Shown here in pieces: positions 52,456-61,174 of a stretch of 64,000 nucleotides of DNA. Made by a program: the position numbers and the translations under genes. The stretch covers positions 2,666,001 through 2,730,000 of the forward strand of contig CBDCSD010000002.1 of the NCBI GenBank assembly GCA_965221345.1, in the 5' to 3' direction. How positions within the stretch are numbered: position 1 is the stretch's first letter; every line of letters starts with the position of its first letter. Under the pieces are notes generated by a model. The model made no database searches, had not been told where the DNA came from, and worked only from the letters and a program-made list of their open reading frames with translations. This DNA is from Bin5 sp965221345 (GTDB lineage: Bacteria; Chloroflexota; Anaerolineae; Caldilineales; Caldilineaceae).

Positions 52456-53201
52456 TATCTGTGGACCCACACTAGCGTAGCGTCATTCTCAATCGTACGT
52501 ATCCATCCCTCTGTACCGTCCCATTCGGGAAAGGTCCAGTAGAATAGCCATTCGGCGTCTTCAATCGTCAGATTGACACAGCCGTGGCTCATTGGTGTAC
52601 CGAAATTGTTGTGCCAATACGTACCGTGAAAAGCGTATTCACCATAAAAGTATTGCACCCACTGTACATTTGGCAAATTGTAGTAGGTGCCTGAAGCTAG
52701 ATTACCACCGGACATCGTCTGCGCAGGCGTTCGTGCCCACATGCGAAATACACCGGTAACAGTTGGATAGGTTTCGATGCCGGAAGAAATCGGAAACTCA
52801 TTCACCAATTGGTTTCCATCCCAGGCGTACAGCTTCTGGTCGCTCAGACTAACCTCTATCCATTTCTCACCCTCGCCGCGAGCCCGCCCGACATCAAGAT
52901 GAAGCTGAGTCACACCGTTGTGGGTGACCGCATACCCATTTTCTTCTTCCATTTGGGTCTGATATGCGGCGGCCAGTAACTCTTCCCGTTCTTGCCGGAT
53001 ACGAGGCAAGTCCATCGTTGGGCCTGAGAAGGGAAGAGGCGGCAGCAAGTCCAGGCCAACCTGCGTTCCCTCGGTCGTCGGTAACTGTGGAAGCGGTTCA
53101 AACGGCCCGACAGCACTCGCTGTTTGAGGGTCGCCCCATGCGATCAAACACAATCCACAGAGCAGGACCAGCATTAGTGAGTTAATTCGTGTTCTGGCCA
53201 T
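52455..53201 (-). CDS. L,D-transpeptidase (YkuD) with signal peptide
   Basis: The 248-residue precursor (ATG 53201, GGGAG upstream) has a signal segment (LMLVLLCGLCLIAW) and a C-terminal YkuD domain. The catalytic motif is complete: HGTYWHNNFG and SHGCVNL with the nucleophilic Cys. It lacks the LysM repeats of the next gene. L,D-transpeptidases make 3-3 cross-links or anchor proteins. It is adjacent to a second such enzyme and coupled to DUF3105. Confidence 0.92.
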   Translation of the reverse strand: MARTRINSLMLVLLCGLCLIAWGDPQTASAVGPFEPLPQLPTTEGTQVGLDLLPPLPFSGPTMDLPRIRQEREELLAAAYQTQMEEENGYAVTHNGVTQLHLDVGRARGEGEKWIEVSLSDQKLYAWDGNQLVNEFPISSGIETYPTVTGVFRMWARTPAQTMSGGNLASGTYYNLPNVQWVQYFYGEYAFHGTYWHNNFGTPMSHGCVNLTIEDAEWLFYWTFPEWDGTEGWIRTIENDATLVWVHR

Positions 53202-53244
53202 AGTGGTCAGACTCCCATTGCAGAAAAAGTTCGAGAACCGGTTC

Positions 53245-54615
53245 TTATTGGTGGACCATAACCAGTGTGCCTGGGTTGGCGTTTGTGCTGAACAGATAGT
53301 CGTCATCGTACACGGCGGGCGATGTCCACTCGAAGAGCCACTTGGCATCCTCTTTCGTCATATTGACGCAACCGCGGCTCATTGGCGTGCCGAAGTTGCT
53401 GTGCCAATACGTGCCATGAAACCCAAAGCCCCTGTAGAAAAATTGGACGTTCGGTACATCCTTCAAGTGATAATAATTGCCTGCGGCACGACTGCCGCCG
53501 CTCATATCCTGCATGGCGATCTTGGCCCAGATACGGAAGGTGCCAGTGACCGTGGGGGTGTTTCCAACTCCGGTAGAGATGACAAATGCCTTGATCGGAT
53601 TCGTGCCCTCATAGGCGATTGCCAACTGTTCGCTCAGGTCAACTTCCACCCACCGCTCAGTGGACGAAGGATACTGCACCGGGTCAAGCCTGGGATACAT
53701 TCTCTCGATCAGTTCGAGCGCATCCTCCGATGGAATCCGCAATGTCTGGCCAACCTCAAGAATGCTGCGGTTTGTCAAGCCATTCAACCGGATAATGGCG
53801 GGGGGGCTGACACCGTATTGTCCCGCAATGTTCTCGAATGTCTCACCGGCTTGAACCGTATGACTTGCTGCCTCGCTCCGTCCAGGCTGCAGCGCCGCAA
53901 TTGGCGGGGCCGGCTGCAAAGCAGGGACAGGAGGGGCAGGCTGAGGGGCAGGTTGAGGAGCAGGTCCCGGCGCACCGGGCAGCAGCAGTACCTGTCCCAC
54001 GTACAGCCACCGTGCCGATGTCAACCCGTTCATCGACATGAGCCTGGACACACTGATGCCATGCTTTCTGGCAAGTCGAACGAGGGAGTCGCCCGGCCGC
54101 ACTGTGTAACGCCGAAAACCTTCGACGATCTGGTTCCCGGCCCCAACTTGCGAAACCGGTGCCGCCGCGGGTGCAGCCTGTACTGGCGCAGTCGAAACGG
54201 GCACCCGCAAGACCTGCCCATTGTACAGCCAGCGCAAGGGCGAAATGCCGTTCATCCGTGCCAACTGCGTCACGCTGAGACCGTGGCGCAGGGCAACTGC
54301 AGACAGAGAGTCGCCAGGACGCACTCTATAACTCCCGAACCCCACGGCACCCTGGGATACGTTTGTAGATGCACCGCCCGTATCAATCAGGAGGCGCTGT
54401 CCATACCAGACGAAATTGGCGTTGGGCAGATTGTTGAGCCGCCGCAAGTTCGCCACAGTGGTGCCATAACGCGAGGCAATCTGGCTCAGCGTTTCACCGG
54501 GCTTGACGATATACACTTCATTGGCGGTTGCACTTTGGATACTCGTTATGACAAAGATACCGGCTAACAAAAAGGCCAACGTCCCCCGCACAAAGGGTGC
54601 AAATAGCCGTCCCAT
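53245..54615 (-). CDS. LysM-containing L,D-transpeptidase
   Basis: The 456-residue protein starts at ATG 54615, preceded by AGGTGGAG; the frame extends to 54849 without support. A signal segment (FVRGTLAFLLAGIFVITSI) is followed by four LysM repeats (first YIVKPGETLSQIASRYGTT), a Pro/Ala-rich linker between the third and fourth, and a YkuD domain. Catalysis: HGTYWHSNFG and SRGCVNM, where the usual SHGC is SRGC but the Cys is kept. It is 43 bases upstream of the shorter transpeptidase on the same strand, so the two and DUF3105 form an envelope operon. Confidence 0.9.
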   Translation of the reverse strand: MGRLFAPFVRGTLAFLLAGIFVITSIQSATANEVYIVKPGETLSQIASRYGTTVANLRRLNNLPNANFVWYGQRLLIDTGGASTNVSQGAVGFGSYRVRPGDSLSAVALRHGLSVTQLARMNGISPLRWLYNGQVLRVPVSTAPVQAAPAAAPVSQVGAGNQIVEGFRRYTVRPGDSLVRLARKHGISVSRLMSMNGLTSARWLYVGQVLLLPGAPGPAPQPAPQPAPPVPALQPAPPIAALQPGRSEAASHTVQAGETFENIAGQYGVSPPAIIRLNGLTNRSILEVGQTLRIPSEDALELIERMYPRLDPVQYPSSTERWVEVDLSEQLAIAYEGTNPIKAFVISTGVGNTPTVTGTFRIWAKIAMQDMSGGSRAAGNYYHLKDVPNVQFFYRGFGFHGTYWHSNFGTPMSRGCVNMTKEDAKWLFEWTSPAVYDDDYLFSTNANPGTLVMVHQ

Positions 54616-55192
54616 TCTCCACCTCATTTGTTGTGATGGTATGCGTGATATACAAACTGACACTACGGCTTCGGACAATCGATTCCGTATAGCAATCCAA
54701 CCACAACCAATGACGACAACCTTGGTCTCTATGTTCCCCCACTGAGTCTGCACTTCGCTGAATCTGTCACAAACAGGACAAATATAGCTGAAAAACGCGT
54801 GGCATACAATATGAGCTGTAGACTGGGCTGAAGACTCCGTTAACGTCACCAGTATGGAGTCTGATTGACCGCATTCAAGCCAGCTGTCAAGGGGTTGCTC
54901 CAGGTAAGTCGTCTTCGCCCTGGCGGCGCCGACAAAAAAGCCGCTATCATTATCGACACCCGGCTGTAAGAGCGTGCCTCTTCAATAAACAGGCCCATTG
55001 TTGCGGCCGGAACTGTATGCTACAATCCTACAAATGCAAAAGCGGCGCTTCGATGCCCAGCAAGTCGTCTGCCCTTCCTGTTCCCTGAACCCCTGTCTGC
55101 TACGCTCAAAAGAGAGCGCCGGCTTATCTGACTGACCATTACCGCTAAAGTCCAAAATCAGTGCCTGTATGGCGCTCCAATGGAGGTCTGCC
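54616..55192. other. Divergent intergenic region with candidate promoter
   Basis: The 577 bases between the LysM transpeptidase and the aminotransferase hold no gene. A plus-strand promoter candidate is TTGTTG (54998-55003), a 17-bp spacer and TACAAT (55021-55026), about 165 bases before the aminotransferase start. Other AT-rich stretches occur on the minus-strand side (54640-54680), but I cannot pick a promoter there. Confidence 0.5.
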
Positions 55193-56578
55193 GTGAGATC
55201 CGATGCAAATCAGGATGCTGCCCAATCGATCACCGAAACCTTTATTCAGCGCACCCGGGGGTCAGGAGAGTTGGACACACGCGCCAAGAAGTCGATGCCG
55301 GGGGGGGACACCAGGGCATCCTCATATTACACTCCATATCCCGCCTACATGGCGCACGGCGAAGGGTGTAAACTTTACGACTTCGACGAGAATGAGTACA
55401 TCGATTTTCTCAACAATTACACCTCTCTGATCCATGGTCATGCTCATCCTCCAACGGTCAGCGCTATTCAGGAACAGGCGGCAAGGGGCACCGTTCTCGG
55501 TTCCGCCGCTGAAATTACCGTTGAGCACGCTGAGATGCTTTGCAACCGCGTTCCTAGTTTTGATAGTGTTCGCTACTGCAATTCCGGCACTGAAGCGACC
55601 CATCTGGCGATGCGCGCGGCGCGGGCATTCACGGGCAGGGATATCATCATAAAAATGGACGGCGGCTATCATGGCTCCCACGACTACGTGCAGGTAAACG
55701 TCCAACCTGACACCAAAGAAGAAGGACTCCCTCGCCGGAGGCTTACCACCAGGGGCGTGCCTGCGGCGGTGTTGGAAGGCATGCTGGTGGCGCCGTTCAA
55801 CGATCTCGATGCCCTGAGCGACCTCTTACGCGCGCACAGCGACGACATCGCTGGCATAATTCTGGAACCTGCCCTCGGCGCCGGCGGCGGTGTCGAGCCC
55901 GAGCCAGGGTATCTGGAGGGCGTCAGGCTGCTGGCCGACACCTATGGAGTTCTCCTGATTTTTGACGAGATTATGACATTCCGCCAGGATGTCGGCGGGT
56001 TTCAGTCCGCTATTGGAGTGACGCCTGACCTGACTTCAGTGGCAAAGTTCATCGGCGGCGGCCTGCCGCTGGCCGCGTTTGGCGGACGGCAGGAGATCAT
56101 GGCGCCGTTCGACCCGACACACCCTCGGACGATCCCGCACAATGGCACTTTCAACGCCAACAACATTACTATGGCCGCCGGCTTGGCAACGATGAAGGAG
56201 TTCGGGGCCGAACAAGTGGCGAGATTCAATGAACTGGGGCAGCGGTTGAGAAGCGGTCTGAATGCGGCGTTTCAAGCAACCGGAGTTAGAATACGCGCTG
56301 TTGGCACAGGATCTATCATCCGCATTCACTGGAGCGACGGCACGATTAGGACTGCCCGCGATGCTGTAACGGCGCAAGAGAAAGCGCTGGACCTGCCTAA
56401 ATTACTTCATCTGGAGATGATGAACAGGGGAATTTTCAGCGCTCCTAGGTGCCAGTACGCCATCTCCACGCCCATGACCGAAAAGGAAGTCGACACGGCC
56501 GTCGCCGTGATGAGCCAGAGCCTGGAGGCCGTCAAGTCTTATGTCGAAGAGCGGACGCCTCACCTGATGCTTGACTGA
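55193..56578 (+). CDS. Class III aminotransferase (glutamate-1-semialdehyde aminomutase-like)
   Basis: The 461-residue PLP enzyme uses GTG at 55193 with GGAGG six bases upstream; an ATG at 55169 lies before that site. The PLP segment SVAKFIGGGLP carries the Schiff-base lysine, with IFDEIMTFRQ and NSGTEATHLAMRAAR as other family motifs. It groups with glutamate-1-semialdehyde 2,1-aminomutase-like enzymes. There are no haem genes nearby, so an aminotransferase of a catabolic or biosynthetic side pathway is as likely as heme synthesis. Confidence 0.88.
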   Translation: MRSDANQDAAQSITETFIQRTRGSGELDTRAKKSMPGGDTRASSYYTPYPAYMAHGEGCKLYDFDENEYIDFLNNYTSLIHGHAHPPTVSAIQEQAARGTVLGSAAEITVEHAEMLCNRVPSFDSVRYCNSGTEATHLAMRAARAFTGRDIIIKMDGGYHGSHDYVQVNVQPDTKEEGLPRRRLTTRGVPAAVLEGMLVAPFNDLDALSDLLRAHSDDIAGIILEPALGAGGGVEPEPGYLEGVRLLADTYGVLLIFDEIMTFRQDVGGFQSAIGVTPDLTSVAKFIGGGLPLAAFGGRQEIMAPFDPTHPRTIPHNGTFNANNITMAAGLATMKEFGAEQVARFNELGQRLRSGLNAAFQATGVRIRAVGTGSIIRIHWSDGTIRTARDAVTAQEKALDLPKLLHLEMMNRGIFSAPRCQYAISTPMTEKEVDTAVAVMSQSLEAVKSYVEERTPHLMLD

Positions 56579-56693
56579 ATTGCATCTGACTTGGGAAGCC
56601 TCGTCCTGTCCGAAAGCGCGTTATTTGTGGGCGGCGGGTGCGAACGCGTACCAACATTCCCGCACCTGAGTGAATTGCTTCATGGAGATCGAG

Positions 56694-58322
56694 ATGCCGA
56701 ATACCAAGACAACCCGCCCCAATTTTGTCCTCATCATGGTAGATGATATGGGCTTTTCCGACATCGGCTGTTATGGGTCGGAGATCCAGACGCCCAACCT
56801 GGACCGGATGGCCCGAGGCGGGATGCGGTTCTCACAGATGTACAATTATGCCCGCTGCTGCCCGACGCGAGCCTGCCTGCTTACCGGGGCCTATCCCCAT
56901 CAGGCCGGCATCGGTCATATGATGGAGAACGCCGGCACGCCCGCTTACCAAGGATACCTGCGCGACGACGTTGTGACGATTGCAGAGGCGTTAAAGGGTG
57001 GCGGTTATCGCACTTTCATGTCCGGCAAATGGCACGTCGGCGGCGCCTACGATCCAACCCGGCCGGAGAGCTGGCGCCCAGGCGAAAAGGGGCACCCGAC
57101 CCCTCGGCAACGAGGATTTGACCGCTACTACGGTACCCTGGACGGCGCCGGCAGCTTCTTCGCTCCCTACTCACTGATGGAGGACGATTCGTTTGTCCGA
57201 ACCGGCGCGGAGACTGAGAGTCATGGACAGGGGCAGGCAGAGCAATCTGACGCTTCGGACACCTTTTACTACACCGACGCCATAAGCGACCAGGCCGTGA
57301 AGATGATTGACGAGGCCGCGGGCGCCCACGACCCCTTTTTTCTCTATGTGGCCTATACTGCACCGCACTGGCCGCTGCACGCCCTGCCGGAAGATATCGC
57401 CAAGTACGATGGGCTGTATCGCAAAGGAGGATGGGACGCCCTGCGTACGGCTCGGCATGAGGAACTGAAAGGGATGGGGCTGCTTGACAGCCGCTGGCCA
57501 ATCTCCCCCCGCGACAACTCGGCTCCCCCTTGGGAGGCTGCCAGCAACAAGGATTGGGAAGACATGCGCATGGCGGTCTACGCCGCGCAGGTGGACCGAA
57601 TGGACCAGGGGATAGGGCGCATTTTGGCGGCGCTGGAGGCGTCGCAACTTGCCGAGAATACCGTCATCCTCTTCCTTTCAGACAACGGCGGCTGCGCTGA
57701 ATTCCTGGCGGAAAACGGCTGGGTTGACCGCTACGGTGACTGGACGCCGGACGGCAGACCGCTGCGTATCGGGAACGATTCGTCTCTTCTTCCCGGCGGT
57801 CCGCATACCTTTATGAGCTACGATCTTCCCTGGGCCAACTCTTCCAACGCACCCTTCCGGCTGTACAAACATTGGGTGCACGAAGGCGGCATCTCCACAC
57901 CCCTGATCGCCTACTGGCCAGCTTCGATTCGGCCCAATCAAATCGTCCACCAAGCCTGTCACATCGTCGATATCATGCCAACTTTTCTTGACGCCGCCGG
58001 CATTGCTCACCCTACAGAGTACAATGGGCAAACAGTTACGCCCCTGGAGGGAGAAAGCTTTCTGCCGCTGCTGCAGGGCAGCAACTGGAGTCGGCAAGGC
58101 CACATTTACTGGGAACACGAAGGCAACCGGGCCGTACGGCTGGGTCAATGGAAGCTGGTCAGCAAACATGGAGGCCAGTGGGAACTATACGACATGCAGG
58201 AAGACCGGACGGAATTGAACGATCTGAGTGCCAAAAACTGTCCCAAAGTGGAAGAGTTCGCCGGCCTCTATCACTCCTGGGCCGACCGAGTAGGCGTGCT
58301 GCCCTGGCCTCTGCGACGATGA
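56694..58322 (+). CDS. Arylsulfatase
   Basis: The 542-residue enzyme (ATG 56694, GGAG upstream) has the calcium-site VDDMGFSDIGCYG at the start and the formylglycine signature RCCPTRACLLTG. The first of the two Cys (residue 55) fits the C-x-P-x-R rule. GKWHVGG and FLSDNGGCAE complete the site. No signal peptide is visible, so it is probably cytoplasmic. It hydrolyses sulfate esters of an unknown, probably aromatic or carbohydrate, substrate. A maturase gene is not in the window. Confidence 0.93.
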   Translation: MPNTKTTRPNFVLIMVDDMGFSDIGCYGSEIQTPNLDRMARGGMRFSQMYNYARCCPTRACLLTGAYPHQAGIGHMMENAGTPAYQGYLRDDVVTIAEALKGGGYRTFMSGKWHVGGAYDPTRPESWRPGEKGHPTPRQRGFDRYYGTLDGAGSFFAPYSLMEDDSFVRTGAETESHGQGQAEQSDASDTFYYTDAISDQAVKMIDEAAGAHDPFFLYVAYTAPHWPLHALPEDIAKYDGLYRKGGWDALRTARHEELKGMGLLDSRWPISPRDNSAPPWEAASNKDWEDMRMAVYAAQVDRMDQGIGRILAALEASQLAENTVILFLSDNGGCAEFLAENGWVDRYGDWTPDGRPLRIGNDSSLLPGGPHTFMSYDLPWANSSNAPFRLYKHWVHEGGISTPLIAYWPASIRPNQIVHQACHIVDIMPTFLDAAGIAHPTEYNGQTVTPLEGESFLPLLQGSNWSRQGHIYWEHEGNRAVRLGQWKLVSKHGGQWELYDMQEDRTELNDLSAKNCPKVEEFAGLYHSWADRVGVLPWPLRR

Positions 58323-58358
58323 ATGAGGTGGGATTCCTGCGGGGTTGTGCTGACCGGA

Positions 58359-59108
58359 TCAGAGCGAAACAAGGTGAATCTGCGTCCCGTCCCCACTCTG
58401 AATGTCATAGAAGCAACGTTCCGGAGGCGTGTTGGCGCGTATCCACGAAACAAGCGCCGGATCTTCAAACTTGCCCCAAACGGTAAGCGTGTAGTCGGTC
58501 TCTTCCAAAATGTCTTTCAGGCGCGGCCAACCGGCGCGCAAGTAGCCGGCGTAAAGGCAAATGGTCACAGGCGCCTCCACATCGGCCAGCAATTCCAGCA
58601 TCGCGGCCAACATCTCGCTCGAATAACCTGAACCACCTGCCTCGACGGTCCAGCCCGGCGAGAGAAAAGCCTCAGGCAGCAGTTCCTCGCACAGACTCAG
58701 AAACTCCTTGGGATCGAAGCCGGGCGGACCGCCCCCCGGCCCTGGCAAAATGTCGGCGTTTGCACACAGCGGTATTTTGCCGACCGCATGTTGTTTCGCA
58801 TATGTCAGGCAGTGGGCCACTGCCCCCGGCGATTTGAAATCAAGCTTGGCGCCTTTCCCCGCGGCAATTGTCAGCTCCAACCAACTCTCAAAACTGAGGT
58901 CGCTATCCGTGATCGGGGGATGGGCCATGATGATCTCCCCTTCGACCTCGGAAATGTCCCCTTCAACGAAATGAACCTTGGGGTCGGACAGGGCACCCAT
59001 AAGTACCTGCGTGGAATTGGCGCCGTGGATCCAGCCTATGTCCCCGGGTCGGTCCACACCCAGCGCGTTCACTATCGGCAGCCATCGGGCTGCGGGGGCT
59101 ACGGCCAC
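58359..59108 (-). CDS. DUF2181 (FAM151/menorin-like) protein
   Basis: The protein is about 249 residues. GTG at 59108 is preferred because GGAGG lies eight bases upstream; a TTG at 59123 is an alternative. It contains IGWIHGANSTQ, EGEIIMAHPPITDSDLSFESW and KLDFKSPGAV, the pattern of the DUF2181 family, which includes animal menorin/FAM151. The family has a phosphodiesterase-like TIM barrel, with function unproven in bacteria. It ends 37 bases from the convergent sulfatase stop and is followed upstream by a YbjN-like gene on the same strand. Confidence 0.82.
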   Translation of the reverse strand: MAVAPAARWLPIVNALGVDRPGDIGWIHGANSTQVLMGALSDPKVHFVEGDISEVEGEIIMAHPPITDSDLSFESWLELTIAAGKGAKLDFKSPGAVAHCLTYAKQHAVGKIPLCANADILPGPGGGPPGFDPKEFLSLCEELLPEAFLSPGWTVEAGGSGYSSEMLAAMLELLADVEAPVTICLYAGYLRAGWPRLKDILEETDYTLTVWGKFEDPALVSWIRANTPPERCFYDIQSGDGTQIHLVSL

Positions 59109-59138
59109 TGCAATCGCCTCCAATGTAGCCAGCTTGGG

Positions 59139-59549
59139 CTATGAGAAAAAGTATTCAAAGCAGGGGTCTGTCGCGGTCCTGGCCAACATGCTGCCCAACT
59201 CTCGCGTATAATGGATAAGCGCATCCAATGTCGCGGCAAAAAGAGTGAAGGAAAGCCCGGCCATCGGCAAATCCGCAAGGAGGGTAACGTCGCCATCGCC
59301 ATCTATGGCGAATCGGACCAGGCGCACCGTCTGGTTGAGACGCAGCAGCAACGATGTCAGCTTTTCTCTGCATTCGGGCGCGGGAACCGGGGTAAGGGGG
59401 GTGACGGCAAAGTGCAGCCAGTCCTCTCCTGCGGCCACATATAGGTCAAATTCCTCGTCCTGGTCGTCGGCGAAGCTGCTGCGCCAAATTCCCGCTTCGA
59501 CCGTTTCGTATCCCCACTCGTATCGGTCAAACAGCGCTGGAATGTCCAC
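59139..59549 (-). CDS. YbjN-like domain protein
   Basis: The start is uncertain: GTG at 59549 has AAGGTGG six bases upstream, TTG at 59570 is the alternative. The protein is about 136 residues with the alternating beta-sheet pattern of YbjN / type III secretion chaperone-like proteins (YEWGYETVEAGIWRSSF, WLHFAVTPL). No catalytic residues are apparent; the family is linked to stress sensing or chaperone roles. It is 30 bases upstream of the DUF2181 gene. Confidence 0.6.
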   Translation of the reverse strand: MDIPALFDRYEWGYETVEAGIWRSSFADDQDEEFDLYVAAGEDWLHFAVTPLTPVPAPECREKLTSLLLRLNQTVRLVRFAIDGDGDVTLLADLPMAGLSFTLFAATLDALIHYTRELGSMLARTATDPCFEYFFS

Positions 59550-59635
59550 AGCTATCCACCTTGCAGACAATCAATTGCAGAAGGCCGGCTTTTTTACGTC
59601 AACCGCGTACCTTGCGGAGACGCGCCACCGCACCT

Positions 59636-59914
59636 CTATCCCCGCTGGCGCTTGCCTAGATGACGCAGACGGGAGCGGGGATGATCTATCGCGAGCGAAA
59701 CTTCGTCAGCCGTAAGTCCGGTGTCCGCCTCCAGATCCATCATCGTGCGGAAGGAGTTCTCGGTCAGTTCCATCATCCGCTCTCGTTCAATTTCGCTCAG
59801 CTTGTGGCCAATAAGGGTCGCTTCCGTGTTTTCGAGGAGATTCCTCCTGCAGTCCATGCAGATCCACGTATGACCGATAAGAATGAGAAAATCTCTGACC
59901 CTGGCGTTTGCCAT
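59636..59914 (-). CDS. Small protein with a Cys-x2-Cys pair, unknown function
   Basis: The 92-residue product starts at ATG 59914 behind GGGAG. A hydrophobic stretch with the ICMDC pair (FLILIGHTWICMDCRRNLL) is followed by a charged helical part (IERERMMELTENSF). I do not recognise the family. The paired Cys could bind metal or form a disulfide, or the protein could be a small regulator. It has a plausible codon pattern and a clear ribosome site, which is the main support for it being real. Confidence 0.6.
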   Translation of the reverse strand: MANARVRDFLILIGHTWICMDCRRNLLENTEATLIGHKLSEIERERMMELTENSFRTMMDLEADTGLTADEVSLAIDHPRSRLRHLGKRQRG

Positions 59915-60047
59915 TCGAATTCTCCCGGTTAGTCCTCCGACCTTCCTGTTAAACCTGCCGTAGCGGTAACCATAAATCTACTAACCAAACGGGAACTGCC
60001 GCGCAGTACGGCGCTGAAAGGCGATTTCCGGCTTGGGGTCGAATGAG

Positions 60048-60812
60048 CTATGGTCCTAGTTCCCTTGCCGGTCCTACTTCCAAAGCCGGGTGCTCCACCA
60101 ATCCAGCGCTATCAACAGGCCAAATGGCAAGCCAGGATTTGCCAATAACAAACCCCTGCGCCAATTGTCCCCAAGTTCGAGTATCAGACGACGCCGGGCG
60201 GTTGTCACCCAGTACATACAAGAATCCGGGAGCAACTGTCTCTGCCGGAATATTTCTTGTCATCGGTACCTGGTCATACGGTTCATCGACAGATAGGCCA
60301 TTTACGTACAGAACGCCGTCTCGAATCTCGACTGTGTCCCCCGGCAGGCCAATCACCCGCTTGATGTAATCCTGTGACGGGTCATTGGGATAGTGGAAGA
60401 CGATGACATCTCCGCGTCTGTACTCTCCCACACGATAGGCCAATTTATTCACAAGCAGATACTGGCCATGGTGAAAGTTTGGCTCCATCGACTGGCCTTC
60501 GATGCGATAGTTCTGTACAAGGCTGCGGATCACCAGAAAAATGAGGACGGCAAGAATTACCGTCTCCAAAGTCTCTCGCAGCAGCGTTTTGAGTCCTGCA
60601 CTGTCTTCTTCGCGCTGCTCGTCCATAAGAACAGACTGTCCATCGCCCAAGGGCAAGACTCCTCCGGTCGGGACCGCAGTCGCCATGGTTTTTGGGCCAC
60701 CTAACGGAGTTTCAGTTCCTGGTTCGATTTTGGGCAGAGATAGCAATGGGTCCGGGGACTCGAACTCGCCCTCAGGGTATTGAACCGCGCTGGCGTCACT
60801 TTGGTCCGACAT
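60048..60812 (-). CDS. lepB: Signal peptidase I
   Basis: The 254-residue enzyme (ATG 60812 with GGAG upstream; GTG 60893 also in frame) removes signal peptides at the membrane. After a polar, low-complexity N-terminus of about 75 residues, a helix (TVILAVLIFLVIRSLV) leads to the catalytic serine in EGQSMEPNF and the lysine in DYIKRVIGLPGD. The YVLGDNRPASSDTR box is also present. The long N-terminal extension is unusual for the family. Confidence 0.93.
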   Translation of the reverse strand: MSDQSDASAVQYPEGEFESPDPLLSLPKIEPGTETPLGGPKTMATAVPTGGVLPLGDGQSVLMDEQREEDSAGLKTLLRETLETVILAVLIFLVIRSLVQNYRIEGQSMEPNFHHGQYLLVNKLAYRVGEYRRGDVIVFHYPNDPSQDYIKRVIGLPGDTVEIRDGVLYVNGLSVDEPYDQVPMTRNIPAETVAPGFLYVLGDNRPASSDTRTWGQLAQGFVIGKSWLAIWPVDSAGLVEHPALEVGPARELGP

Positions 60813-60918
60813 GTCTGAATCGGTCTCCAGCGCGTACGGGTTGTTCTTTTCGTGGCGCAATGGCTTGGGTCCGGTTTCGTGGCGTAGACGCACAGTTACA
60901 GGGCAAGACTCTTATCAG

Positions 60919-60948
60919 ATTATAACACTCGACTAGAAAGCGAAACAA
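60919..60948 (-). promoter_or_regulatory. Candidate lepB promoter
   Basis: Reading the minus strand, TTGTTT (60948-60943), an 18-bp spacer and consensus TATAAT (60924-60919) precede lepB by about 107 bases (to 60812) or 26 bases (to 60893). The -35 is a weak match. The rest of the gap to 61174 shows one short palindrome (60960-60978) and no gene. Confidence 0.5.
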
Positions 60949-61174
60949 GCGGGGCATAAAGCGGGAAACAATCCCGCTACGAGAGGCTTCATCAGATAGG
61001 GGAGGGAATCTACCGAGAACTTGATCAGCTCTCCAGCATGTAGGGGGCCTGTGCTGCCACCACCAGTTCACATGCCAAACGCTTTGTCTCACTTCACAGG
61101 AGATATTCTTCGACTATCCCCTCAATGGACCCATTTATCCCAAAGAAATAACCCAATTATCCCAAATTAGCCTG

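Noticed and set aside
53203..54567. 454-codon open frame on the plus strand
   Set aside because: It is antisense to the LysM L,D-transpeptidase. The translated product is Cys/Arg/His-rich and has no family resemblance.
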